Positions 16,539 through 25,191 of a stretch of DNA of 60,438 bases are shown piece by piece. This stretch comes from Cytophagia bacterium CHB2 (lineage in GTDB: Bacteria > Zhuqueibacterota > Zhuqueibacteria > Zhuqueibacterales > Zhuqueibacteraceae): the NCBI GenBank assembly GCA_030263535.1, contig SZPB01000003.1, positions 1-60,438 on the forward strand, given 5' to 3'. Each line of letters begins with the position of its first letter. Within the stretch, counting starts at the first letter, position 1. The position numbers and the translations under genes are program-made. Under the pieces are notes generated by a model. That model had not been told where the DNA came from. It did no database searches and was given only the letters and a program-made list of their open reading frames with translations.

Positions 16539-17909
16539 TTGAAACCATCGCACGATTCACCTGCAATTTCTCCCGCGGCCATCGCCTCCCCCCAACTCTC
16601 CCGCCGGCTTGGCCTGTTTGACGCCACCATGCTGGTCATGGGCGGCATCATCGGCTCCGGCATATTTATGAATCCGTATGTCGTGGCGCAGCAGGTTCAC
16701 ACGCCATTTCTTATTCTCGGCGCGTGGCTGTTTGGCGGGGTAATCGCGTTGCTCGGCGCGTTTATCTATGCGGAATTGGCCGTCCGCATGCCGCAAGTCG
16801 GCGGGCAATATGCCTACATCCGCGAGGCGTATCATCCCGCAGTGGCGTTCATCTACGGTTGGTGTCTCCTGCTCGTCATGCAAACCGGCGGTATGGCCGC
16901 GGTGGCAGTAACCTTTGGCCGTTACTTCCTCGAACTAACCGGTTTGGCTATGGCAGATTGGATGATCGCCGCCATTGCACTGGCAGCGCTGACCATCATC
17001 AATTGCCTGGGCGTACGCGCTGGCAGCACGGTGCAGAGCATCTTAATGGTATTGAAAATCGCGGCGATCGTTGGCCTGGTGTTATGCGGCTTGTTGCTGG
17101 CGGATGAATCGCGCATGAGTCTGACGCCTGTGTTTGATCGTTCTGCGGATTTCAATCTGCTCACCGCCTTTGCCGCGGCGATGATTCCCGTGTTGTTTGC
17201 CTATGGCGGCTGGCAGACGTCGAGCTTTGTGGCCGGCGAAATGCGCAATCCCGCCAGAGATTTGCCGCGCGGTTTGCTGCTCGGCGTGATGGGTGTGGTG
17301 ATTCTCTATCTTGCGGTGAACGTTGTGTGTGTGCATGTGTTGGGCGCAGAGGGCCTGGCAAACACGACCACGCCCGCTTCGCAAGTCATGCGCGCCGTGC
17401 TCGGTGAAAAAGGCGCGGCGTTGATCGCGGTCGGCATCACCATTTCCACACTCGGTTTTCTGAGCCAGGGCATTCTCACCGCGCCGCGCGTGTATTTTGC
17501 CATGGCGGAAGACGGTGTGTTTTTCAAAAGCGTGGCGCGCTTGCATCCGCGCACACATGTGCCGATCGTTGCCATTGCCATGCAGGGAGTCACGGCAATC
17601 ATCATCGCAATCTCCGGCCGCTACGAACAAATTCTCAACTACGTGGTGTCCGTGGATTTCATTTTCTTCGGTTTGACGGCAACGTGTCTTTTGGTTTTTC
17701 GCCGCCGGGAAAAGGCCATGGCTCCCAATCAAAATCATGCGAAAAGTTATCGCATGCCCGGCCATCCCTGGACGACGTTATTCTTTGTCGCGGCATGCTG
17801 GCTTATCGTGATCAATACGTTTGTTGCTTACCCACAAAATACGTTGATTGGCTTGGGGATCTTGTTGGCAGGTATTCCGGTTTATTTTTTGTGGCGGAGG
17901 AGACGGTGA
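16539..17909 (+). CDS. APC superfamily amino acid permease
   Basis: A 456-residue transporter with about 12 membrane helices. The first helix has the family motif LGLFDATMLVMGGIIGSGIF (residues 22-41), which binds the substrate backbone through the GSG turn. The start appears to be the TTG at 16539; no ATG gives the normal N-terminal cytoplasmic tail. Relatives of the LAT/YfnA type exchange or import amino acids at the inner membrane. An aminotransferase gene follows 72 nt downstream, which hints at amino acid use, though the substrate is unknown. Confidence 0.9.
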   Translation: MKPSHDSPAISPAAIASPQLSRRLGLFDATMLVMGGIIGSGIFMNPYVVAQQVHTPFLILGAWLFGGVIALLGAFIYAELAVRMPQVGGQYAYIREAYHPAVAFIYGWCLLLVMQTGGMAAVAVTFGRYFLELTGLAMADWMIAAIALAALTIINCLGVRAGSTVQSILMVLKIAAIVGLVLCGLLLADESRMSLTPVFDRSADFNLLTAFAAAMIPVLFAYGGWQTSSFVAGEMRNPARDLPRGLLLGVMGVVILYLAVNVVCVHVLGAEGLANTTTPASQVMRAVLGEKGAALIAVGITISTLGFLSQGILTAPRVYFAMAEDGVFFKSVARLHPRTHVPIVAIAMQGVTAIIIAISGRYEQILNYVVSVDFIFFGLTATCLLVFRRREKAMAPNQNHAKSYRMPGHPWTTLFFVAACWLIVINTFVAYPQNTLIGLGILLAGIPVYFLWRRRR

Positions 17910-17981
17910 TCATCTCTTGTTGATTTATGAAATGCTGCGTGGCTTGTGCGAGCATATTTTTACAATGAAGGCAAATGCGAT

Positions 17982-19061
17982 ATGACCCGTGTGATGGATT
18001 CGCCCTACATGCAATGGGCAAAGCTGCACTCTGGCAGTAAATATAATCTCGCTTCAAGTGGACTAACGCATTATCCCCTTGCCGAGCTTTCGGTGCAATT
18101 AGAAGATTTGGAGTTGAGCGGCCCGAGTTTCTATGGCTATGAGCCGCTGCAACAGGCGCTTGCAAAAAAATGCCAGGTTGATCCTGCTTGTGTCGTGGCA
18201 GCCAATGGCGCATCAATGGCGAATCATCTAGCGATGGCAGTCGCATTCGCGCCCGGGGAAGAGGTTTTGTTCGAACATCCCACTTATGAATTGTTGACTT
18301 CGACAGCGCAGTTTCTCGGCGCGCAAATAAGATATTTCAAGCGAAATTTTGCAGAGGGTTTCCGCGTCGATCCGGCAGAAGTCGAACGCGCCCTCACGCC
18401 CCACACCAAGCTCATCGTCGTTTCGAATATGCACAATCCCAGCGGTGTGTTCACGGATAATGACACGCTCAAACAAATTGGCGAGCTGGCGCGTGGAGTA
18501 GGGGCGAGAGTATTGGTGGATGAAGTTTATCGTGAAGCCATGTTTGAAGCCATGCCGCCGTCAGCTTTTCATTTGGGCGAGGAGTTCATTGTTACGAACA
18601 GTCTGACAAAAGTATACGGTTTGAGCGGCTTGCGCTGCGGCTGGATTTTGGCTGGGCCAGATTTGGCGGAAAAAATGTGGCGTTTGAATGATCTCTTTGG
18701 CGTCATTCCTCCGCATGCCACCGAGCGTTTGAGCGTCATTGCGCTGGCGCAACTCGATCGTATCGCGCAACGCGCGCGCGCGATCTTGCAGGTGAATCGC
18801 AACTTGCTGCATATGTTTTTCGACGCGCGAGATGATTTACAGGCCGTCAAATCCGAGTTCGGCATGATCTCATTTCCAAAACTGCTGCGCGGCGACGTTG
18901 CAAGCCTGTGCCGACGTTTGCGCGAGAACTATGAAACCACCGTTGTGCCCGGCCGGTTTTTCGATATGTCGCAGCATTTTCGCCTTGCTATTGGCGGTCC
19001 GACGGAGACATTGCGCGCGGGTTTAGAAAGATTAGGGCATGCGCTCGATGAAGGCAGATGA
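17982..19061 (+). CDS. Pyridoxal-phosphate aminotransferase, class I/II
   Basis: I prefer the ATG at 17982 (GAAGG upstream) to the GTG at 17946. The 359-residue enzyme has the fold-type I pattern: the segment NPSGVF for substrate and cofactor contacts, a DEVYRE segment for the pyridine-ring Asp, and the Schiff-base Lys210 in SLTKVYGLSGLRCGW. It should transfer an amino group between an amino acid and a keto acid, but the donor is not evident; histidinol-phosphate-, aspartate- and alanine-type enzymes share these motifs. It may form a transcription unit with the permease upstream. Confidence 0.9.
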   Translation: MTRVMDSPYMQWAKLHSGSKYNLASSGLTHYPLAELSVQLEDLELSGPSFYGYEPLQQALAKKCQVDPACVVAANGASMANHLAMAVAFAPGEEVLFEHPTYELLTSTAQFLGAQIRYFKRNFAEGFRVDPAEVERALTPHTKLIVVSNMHNPSGVFTDNDTLKQIGELARGVGARVLVDEVYREAMFEAMPPSAFHLGEEFIVTNSLTKVYGLSGLRCGWILAGPDLAEKMWRLNDLFGVIPPHATERLSVIALAQLDRIAQRARAILQVNRNLLHMFFDARDDLQAVKSEFGMISFPKLLRGDVASLCRRLRENYETTVVPGRFFDMSQHFRLAIGGPTETLRAGLERLGHALDEGR

Positions 19062-19096
19062 ACTGACGAAGGCTAGTAAATCTCGCCCGCGATCCT

Positions 19097-19250
19097 TCAA
19101 AAGCAAAATAGTCCCGTTTGGGCGGAGCTGAAAATTTCGCCCGCAAAAATGAAATCCCACAAGAAAATTTTTGATTCTGTGGGATTTCCAATTTAGTGGG
19201 CGAGGCTTTTGAAGCCATTTAAAAGCTTCAGATATTAACTTGCCTGAAAA
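19097..19250 (+). repeat. Dispersed structured repeat, copy B
   Basis: The most diverged of three copies. It keeps the order of blocks (tcaaaa..., gctgaaaa, tcgccc, hairpin, gggcga, cttgcctgaaaa). The inner hairpin here is aaatcccaca with tgtgggattt, longer than in copy A, and the outer stem is tcgccc/gggcga. It lies between the convergent aminotransferase and GcvH-like genes. Confidence 0.7.
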
Positions 19251-19325
19251 CGAAGATAAAGTTTCCGGGTAATAAAAATTTTGCGTTTTCTGTTGATTCG
19301 CGCGCATTCGCGCTTGGGACATTCT

Positions 19326-20168
19326 TCACGGCTCCAAGAACATCTCGCCCCACACCGCGTCCCAATTCACTTCCGGTTGTTGCTGCGCAGGATCATCAAC
19401 CAACACACCGCCATCAGCCAAACTCTCACCCACGCCTTCTTGCGCCAGCGCCAATTGCAACCGCTCCATTTCGCGCAGCAGCCACGGTTGAATTTCTCCG
19501 TTGCGCAATAGATGTGTCGTATTCGCGCCGTTGCCGTAGGGTTTCACTTTCAAATACCACTCTTGCTCCGGTCCGCCGGTTGCAATGACTTCACCATCAA
19601 TGGGCGCGAGAATGCGCAGCGTCGTGTTTTGTTTTTTGATCTCCCACGCCGTGCCATTGACTTGCAGTTTGCTTCCAACTTCCGGCAAGGTGACGTGATC
19701 CGGCTTGCCGAGCAGGCGCTTGCCAAAATCATCCAATCCGATGGTGACCGTGTCATCGGCTTCCGGCTTCACCCAGGTGTGGCCGCGATGATACATGCGA
19801 TCCGGCGGCATATCGAAGCCGAGAGTGTTTTCTTCTTCGTGCGCTTTTTTTGATGCGGCGGCGAGAGCGGATTTTCGCGCCTCGAATTCACGGTGCTGCG
19901 CGCATTTCCGGCAATCGAATTCATTCGGGCAGAGGCGATAATCCACTTCACCGGCCAACTCATGGCGGCAATGACGCGCGGCTTCCGGCAGATCCTCAAA
20001 ATCCAAATGCCAGCGGATGAGTTCGTCTTGGCGCGCCTTCAAATCCTTGCGCGCGCGCAGCGAGCATACCACAAGCGTCGTTGCGATAACCACGACGACT
20101 GTATAGAATATGCCCAGAAAAATGAGATGGCCAATATTCCACGTGAATCCATAAACTCCCGGCAACAT
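19326..20168 (-). CDS. Membrane-anchored GcvH-like protein of the Qrc/ACIII-like operon
   Basis: The ATG at 20168, with GGAGA upstream, gives 280 residues: one membrane helix (about 13-36), a Cys cluster (C67, C80, C86, C89) and a GcvH-fold domain (about 124-215, with HTWVKP, GLDDFGKRLLG, LPEVGSKL, LAPIDGEV, WYLKVKPYG). Measured back from the conserved PxxG turn, the lipoyl-lysine position is Asn181; a KK pair lies two or three residues earlier. So it probably does not carry lipoate. It is the last gene of the respiratory operon, about 190 bp after the NrfD gene, with a hairpin repeat in between. Function is unknown; a subunit role in the redox complex is inferred. Confidence 0.8.
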   Translation of the reverse strand: MLPGVYGFTWNIGHLIFLGIFYTVVVVIATTLVVCSLRARKDLKARQDELIRWHLDFEDLPEAARHCRHELAGEVDYRLCPNEFDCRKCAQHREFEARKSALAAASKKAHEEENTLGFDMPPDRMYHRGHTWVKPEADDTVTIGLDDFGKRLLGKPDHVTLPEVGSKLQVNGTAWEIKKQNTTLRILAPIDGEVIATGGPEQEWYLKVKPYGNGANTTHLLRNGEIQPWLLREMERLQLALAQEGVGESLADGGVLVDDPAQQQPEVNWDAVWGEMFLEP

Positions 20169-20255
20169 GACGGGTCTCCATTGATGATTTGCATTACACA
20201 CAAGGCGAATAGAACCGCGACTTATTACTCCTGATATGCAGTGCCCATGAATTTT

Positions 20256-20317
20256 GTAGTCCCTGCCCCTTGTGGGCAGCTCTCTCGAACAGCGACCCAC
20301 AAGGGGGGCGGGACTAC
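20256..20317. repeat. Long near-perfect hairpin between NrfD and GcvH-like genes
   Basis: Arms of 21 and 22 nt (20256-20276 and 20296-20317), for example gtagtccctgcccc against a gggcgggactac end, pair with one bulge and one mismatch around a 19-nt loop. No T-run follows on the minus strand, so it may be a REP-like element that stabilises or attenuates the operon mRNA instead of a full terminator. Confidence 0.7.
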
Positions 20318-20360
20318 GATGATAAATGCAACAATGTACTGCTGAATATACATTATGCAA

Positions 20361-21659
20361 TTAGATCACTGGTTGAGCCACCTCGCGCCGTCGTGGTAAC
20401 GGCGCATGCGCGGCTTTGCCATTTTGTGCCGCATGCCGCAGTTCCCGCTCTTGCGGAAAGAGCGACAAATAGCGGAACGAAAGCGAATAGATCAGCACGC
20501 CGTAGGCAATCACACCCAGGAACGTCGCCACTTCCTGCCAGCTTGGAACATACGAGAGAAACTCATCAAAAGGCAGCGTGGGCAGGGCAAGCGTTTGAAT
20601 CGTCATCACGAAACGATTCAATGCCACGCCGGCGCAAACCATCACTGCTGCCGTGATCAACCAGCGCAGGTCACGGCGTTTCTTTTCACTCAACAGAATC
20701 AATGCCGGAATCAATCCGAGCACGATGATCTCCGTGAACAAAATCCATGTGCCGAACGAGGGCTGCGCGTAGAATTCATAAGCTGAGAATCCTACCGCCG
20801 GCGAGGTTTGGTTGATCCAAATCATCGTGTCAATGGCTTTGAAAAGCACATACACGAGCAGCAGGATGCCGGAAATGCGGCCCAATAATCCCAGCGTTTC
20901 TTTGCGCACCAATGTTTTCTTCGAAAGTTTCGAAGCAAGCCACGTGGTGAGCAGTACGAAACTCGGGCCCACGGCAATTGCCGAAAGCACGAACAAAAAG
21001 AAAGTTGAAGGCCAAATGCCGATGCCCTCGCGAAACGCAAAGGGCCGGCCGCTCAACACGCCGTATAATCCGCCGAGCGAGCCTTGATGAAAGAACGACA
21101 GAAATGTGCCAACGCCCGCCAGCACGGGCACAAGTTTGTGCAATTCGAATTCAAAAACCAAAAACGAAGGAATCTGGCGCAGCTTGCGATTCTTGAGCAC
21201 GATGGGCGCGTATTCCAAAATCAACACGCAGAGATAGCAGGTGATGCAGAACGTCACTTCGGTCAACATCGAGTGCACGTTGGGATGCCAGAACGTAAAC
21301 CAGGCGCGCAACGGTTGGCCGACGTCAACCATCAACACAGCTATTGCGCCGCTGTAGCAAATGAATCCGAGCACCACCGTGCTGTTGATGACGGCCTTCA
21401 ATTCGTGCCGTTTGAGAATATAAAGCAGAAATCCCGTAAAAAACGCGCCCGCACCGAGCGCAATGATGGTGAGATCGAGATAAATCCACAAACCAAAAGC
21501 AAAACGATTGTCCATGTTGGTTTGATTGAGACCTTCGGCCAGGCAGAGGTATATGGCATATAATCCCAAACCGAAGAGCGCGATCCACGGCAAAAGCCAT
21601 AATGAAAATTTCCACAGCGGGCTGCGTGAGACGCCGCGCGCGAGCAGTTGCTTATCCAT
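20361..21659 (-). CDS. NrfD/PsrC/QrcD-type quinol membrane subunit
   Basis: A 432-residue, very hydrophobic protein with about ten predicted membrane helices, longer than the eight-helix NrfD proteins and like QrcD or ActC. It should bind menaquinol or menaquinone in the membrane and exchange electrons with the ferredoxin subunit. The start overlaps the end of the ferredoxin gene by 8 nt, so the two are coupled. Conserved charged residues within helices cannot be assigned by eye. The order cytochrome, MopB, ferredoxin, NrfD is the qrcABCD order. Confidence 0.88.
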   Translation of the reverse strand: MDKQLLARGVSRSPLWKFSLWLLPWIALFGLGLYAIYLCLAEGLNQTNMDNRFAFGLWIYLDLTIIALGAGAFFTGFLLYILKRHELKAVINSTVVLGFICYSGAIAVLMVDVGQPLRAWFTFWHPNVHSMLTEVTFCITCYLCVLILEYAPIVLKNRKLRQIPSFLVFEFELHKLVPVLAGVGTFLSFFHQGSLGGLYGVLSGRPFAFREGIGIWPSTFFLFVLSAIAVGPSFVLLTTWLASKLSKKTLVRKETLGLLGRISGILLLVYVLFKAIDTMIWINQTSPAVGFSAYEFYAQPSFGTWILFTEIIVLGLIPALILLSEKKRRDLRWLITAAVMVCAGVALNRFVMTIQTLALPTLPFDEFLSYVPSWQEVATFLGVIAYGVLIYSLSFRYLSLFPQERELRHAAQNGKAAHAPLPRRREVAQPVI

Positions 21660-22425
21660 GTGCTGTCTCCTTTTTCGAACGCGCCATGGTTTGCTCCGCC
21701 ATTTTTTTCACCCAGGGTTGTTCCGAGCGGTAATAAACTTTCGATTCCGTGCCCAGGCTTTCCAAAAAGCGGAACGAACCCTTGGCCCGCGCGAGTTTTG
21801 CGACTTCGCTGTTTTCATCGGCGAGATCACCGAACACAATCGCGCCTTGGGGACATGCTTCCACACAAGCGGGCACGTATTCTCCTTCTGCCAATTCGCG
21901 GCGACCCTCGGCTGCGGCTTTGGCGCGCGCTGCTTGCAATCGGCCGTGACAAAGATTGCACTTTTCAACCACGCCGCGCATGCGCGGCGCGACTTCGGGG
22001 TTCAGCGTTTTCTCCATGCCTTGCGGCCATTCCGCATCCCACCAATTGAAGTAGCGCGCGTGATACGGGCAGGCTGTCATGCAATAACGGCAACCCAAAC
22101 AGCGCACCGGAATCTGCGCAACTATGCCGCTCTTCGGATCGACTTGCACGGCGTTTTGCGGACATACGCTCACGCAGGGCGGTTCGTTTTCGCATTGCTG
22201 GCACATCATGGGCACGAACACGCGCCGGCTTTCCGGAAAGGATTTGCCGTTCGAGTATTCCGTGACGCGCATCCATGTGAGGCCGTTGCGGTCATTGGTT
22301 TTGGCATGCGCGGGCGGCACGTTGTTTTCCACCGCACAGGCGATCATGCATGCGCCGCAACCGTTGCAGCGATCCAAATCGATCACCATGCCGTAGCGCG
22401 ATTTTCCCTCTTGCTTCTTCGTCAT
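21652..22425 (-). CDS. Four-cluster ferredoxin subunit (QrcC/DmsB/PsrB-like)
   Basis: The ATG at 22425 has GAGAG 10 nt upstream and gives 257 residues; a GTG at 22434 overlapping the MopB stop is the alternative. Four [4Fe-4S] sites are visible: CNGCGACMIAC near the start, CQQCENEPPCVSVCP, CLGCRYCMTACP, and the split CNLC...CVEACP. It should wire electrons between the molybdopterin-type subunit or the cytochrome and the NrfD subunit. There is no TAT signal of its own, so it would be carried across with the TAT-signal-bearing MopB partner, as is usual for this family. Confidence 0.92.
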   Translation of the reverse strand: MTKKQEGKSRYGMVIDLDRCNGCGACMIACAVENNVPPAHAKTNDRNGLTWMRVTEYSNGKSFPESRRVFVPMMCQQCENEPPCVSVCPQNAVQVDPKSGIVAQIPVRCLGCRYCMTACPYHARYFNWWDAEWPQGMEKTLNPEVAPRMRGVVEKCNLCHGRLQAARAKAAAEGRRELAEGEYVPACVEACPQGAIVFGDLADENSEVAKLARAKGSFRFLESLGTESKVYYRSEQPWVKKMAEQTMARSKKETAHG

Positions 22426-22430
22426 AGTCG

Positions 22431-24593
22431 TCACACTCTCTGCACGTTCGCGGGAGTTACTCTCCAGGTTGCATCATCTGCGATTGCGCAAATGTTCAAA
22501 ATATTTTCCACGTTCAACACTTCATCTTTTTCAAAGCCAGACGGCGCGGGCCCGAGCGCAACGTGAATCACGCCGGGCATGACGCTTTCATCGAATTGCA
22601 CTCGCACCTCTGCAACGCCTGCGGCTGTGGTGATCTTCGCGAAGCCACGGTCAACGAGGTTGAGGCTTTTTCCTGTTTGAGGATTGATGCGCGCCTGCTG
22701 CCCACCCGGCCGCAACTCGGATTCTTGGAAGACTTTGGTCATCACCGGAGAAATTTGGTGATTGGCCAGAGCGCCGCGCCAACCGAAGGGCATAAGGACG
22801 AGAGGAAACTCTGTCGCTGATTCTTTATTCGCGGTTATTGACAGATCAGCTTGATTTTTTTTCAAAAGAGAAGAACGCGGCAAAGTATTGCTCTCAAACA
22901 CGTCATCGAGCCAACAACCGCCTTCAGCGAGCAATTGCCACAGTTCGTCAGAGGAACTGAGCGCAGCATTGTCGACATATTCGCGGGTTTGCACGTTGAA
23001 AACTTTGCCGCGTTGTGTTTCGTGAATGGCAGCAACGCGCTGCTGGATCAAATCAAGCACAGGCTGCTCGCCGCTTGCATTGAATTGAATTCCCGCAGCG
23101 TTTGCGAGACGATGCAAAAAGCTTGACGGCCCAATTGCGCCAGCCGGAGGAGTCAACAGCGGACACGACAAATTCAACGAGGCCGTACTCGCATCAAAAG
23201 GAGTGGGCACATCTTGCCACGATTCGAAAATCGCGGGCGCGGGAATGAAGTAATCCACGTGCTCCGCGTATGCGCCAAGATTGGGTGCAAGGCTCACGAT
23301 GAGACTTTTCTGCGGCGCGAGTTTCTTTTCGAGCAACGCCCACGGCAGCGCGCCGCTGGCGACCGCTGCATCTAAAATCAAAACGCGAATCGAATGATCC
23401 GGCAGGTGTTCAAGTTCGGTTGCCGGCGCCAATGGTTGTTGCTGAAATTCTTGCGCAAGCGGAAGCGCGCGATGCGTGACGATGCCGCCTTTGCAGTTTA
23501 CACTGCCGAGCAACAAATTTAATCCGGCAATGGCGCGTTCGGTTTCGCGGCTCAATGGCGCAGCCGGATCGCCATCACCGATTACGACGCACGGTTTGCG
23601 ATTGGCAAGCATGCTCGCAAGCTGAAAAATCTTATTTGAACTGGTGCCACAAACCTCCGCAACCTGCTCCGTTGTGAATGGTTTGAGTGCTTGCAAGTAA
23701 TTGTCAAAATCAAGCGCAGAGCGTCGCAACGCGGCTTCATCATAAAGATGTTCATGAATGACGACATGCGCGAGTCCCAGGGCCAATGCCGCTTCTGTTC
23801 CAGGTTTAATTGGCAGCCATTCATCAGCCTGCAATGCCGTGTGCGATTGCCGTGTTTCAACTTGAATGATTTTTAAATCAGTTTGTTGACGATTTTTATT
23901 GAGTTGCGCCATGCGGCCGGGAGTGCCCCAGCCATCCAAAAGTGGAGCGCCGAAACTGAGAATCGTGCGCGAGTTTTCGAAATCATAACCGAATGTATCT
24001 TGCGGCTGTTCGCACATCTCACGCAACGCGCGCAATGTCGCGCCTTCCTGCGCCGGCGAAGTCAGATAAAGCCCATGCGGCAACGCGGTTAAAAATTGCC
24101 GGTAGAGCAATGACATCGTGCGCTCGGGTTGCGCATCGAGTACCGCCACGAATTCCATTGCGCCGCTGGTTTGCATCTCGGTCATGACATTCGCAATCGC
24201 CGTGATTGCTTCATCCAACGAAACAGGCGAAACGGTTGCATGCATGCGCCGGCACGGTTGCAAGATACGCAAAGGATGATAGGCGAAATGATGCGCCGCA
24301 AAGCCCACCGGGCACAATGCGCCGCGGCTCAACGGATGCTCGTTCACACCCCAAAGGCTCACCGGCTGCTCGCCGACGCAACGCGCGCGCACGGCGCATC
24401 CCGCCGGGCAAAGGGTGCATGCGCTGAATTTGTTTTGAATTTTTCCTTTGAGCGGCGTGGGCACCCACGGCCAATTTTGCGTCCAAATCGCGCTATCATC
24501 AACCAGCTTCCACGGCACGGGTGAGAGCATCAATCCCAACACCGAACCGCCGGCCAGCTTCAGCCAATCGCGACGTGTGATCTGCGTTGCCAT
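22431..24593 (-). CDS. Molybdopterin-oxidoreductase-like TAT protein (QrcB/ActB-like)
   Basis: The ATG at 24593 (AAGGA upstream, 10 nt after the cytochrome stop) opens a TAT signal, TRRDWLKLAGG. The 720-residue product has an N-terminal [4Fe-4S] site C59-x2-C62-x3-C66-x27-C94, a central DMSO-reductase-family region and a C-terminal dinucleotide-binding domain. In the region where active enzymes have a Cys, Ser or Sec ligand to molybdenum I see only PAQEGAT, so like QrcB and ActB it may lack a working Mo site. That needs an alignment. It should sit on the periplasmic face of the complex. Confidence 0.88.
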   Translation of the reverse strand: MATQITRRDWLKLAGGSVLGLMLSPVPWKLVDDSAIWTQNWPWVPTPLKGKIQNKFSACTLCPAGCAVRARCVGEQPVSLWGVNEHPLSRGALCPVGFAAHHFAYHPLRILQPCRRMHATVSPVSLDEAITAIANVMTEMQTSGAMEFVAVLDAQPERTMSLLYRQFLTALPHGLYLTSPAQEGATLRALREMCEQPQDTFGYDFENSRTILSFGAPLLDGWGTPGRMAQLNKNRQQTDLKIIQVETRQSHTALQADEWLPIKPGTEAALALGLAHVVIHEHLYDEAALRRSALDFDNYLQALKPFTTEQVAEVCGTSSNKIFQLASMLANRKPCVVIGDGDPAAPLSRETERAIAGLNLLLGSVNCKGGIVTHRALPLAQEFQQQPLAPATELEHLPDHSIRVLILDAAVASGALPWALLEKKLAPQKSLIVSLAPNLGAYAEHVDYFIPAPAIFESWQDVPTPFDASTASLNLSCPLLTPPAGAIGPSSFLHRLANAAGIQFNASGEQPVLDLIQQRVAAIHETQRGKVFNVQTREYVDNAALSSSDELWQLLAEGGCWLDDVFESNTLPRSSLLKKNQADLSITANKESATEFPLVLMPFGWRGALANHQISPVMTKVFQESELRPGGQQARINPQTGKSLNLVDRGFAKITTAAGVAEVRVQFDESVMPGVIHVALGPAPSGFEKDEVLNVENILNICAIADDATWRVTPANVQRV

Positions 24594-24603
24594 AATTCCT
24601 TCT

Positions 24604-25191
24604 CTACTTGTGACAATCCAAACAACTTTCTTGCACGTTGCGCTCATGATGACAGCGTGAGCAATCATCCATCTTCATGCCTTGCCACGGCGCATTGCCG
24701 AGGCGCGTCATCGACGGGCCCCAAATGTCGCGGCTATAGCCGCTGATGCGATTGCGCTGCAACGGCCGCAAGCTTTCGGAGCCGCCGTGCGGGCCGTGGC
24801 AGCGTTCACAAGTCAACTCAGCAAGCTGCACATGCGGTGCGTGCGAGAAATGAACATTCTCCGGTTGCCGCGCATAAACCAGCCAGGGAATTTCGCGATT
24901 GGGCGTGATATACTCTTCCACGAGCTGCTTTTCGTTTTCAGTTTCACCCAAAACCGCAGAATGGCATTCCGCGCATTTCGCCACCGCGGGAATTCCGGTA
25001 AAATGCCCGTCTTCACTCGAGGTATGGCAATCCGCGCAAGCCATGCCCACATTTTCGCCGGTGTGGACGTTGTGGCTGAATTGCAAGGGCTGTTCAATGT
25101 TGCGATACAGCAAGGCCGGGAATCCCAGCCAGCCCACGGCCAGCGCGCTAAACAATCCGATGAGAAACATCATCGCGCCGCGATTCTTCAT
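24604..25191 (-). CDS. Pentaheme cytochrome c subunit (QrcA/ActA-like)
   Basis: The ATG at 25191 overlaps the upstream stop (ATGA) and gives 195 residues. One N-terminal membrane anchor or signal (about 8-29) is followed by five CXXCH heme sites at 52-56, 73-77, 128-132, 177-181 and 190-194, with extra His residues that could be distal ligands. It should accept or donate electrons on the periplasmic side of the complex, as QrcA (six hemes) and ActA (five hemes) do. Genes for MopB, ferredoxin and NrfD subunits follow. Confidence 0.92.
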   Translation of the reverse strand: MKNRGAMMFLIGLFSALAVGWLGFPALLYRNIEQPLQFSHNVHTGENVGMACADCHTSSEDGHFTGIPAVAKCAECHSAVLGETENEKQLVEEYITPNREIPWLVYARQPENVHFSHAPHVQLAELTCERCHGPHGGSESLRPLQRNRISGYSRDIWGPSMTRLGNAPWQGMKMDDCSRCHHERNVQESCLDCHK

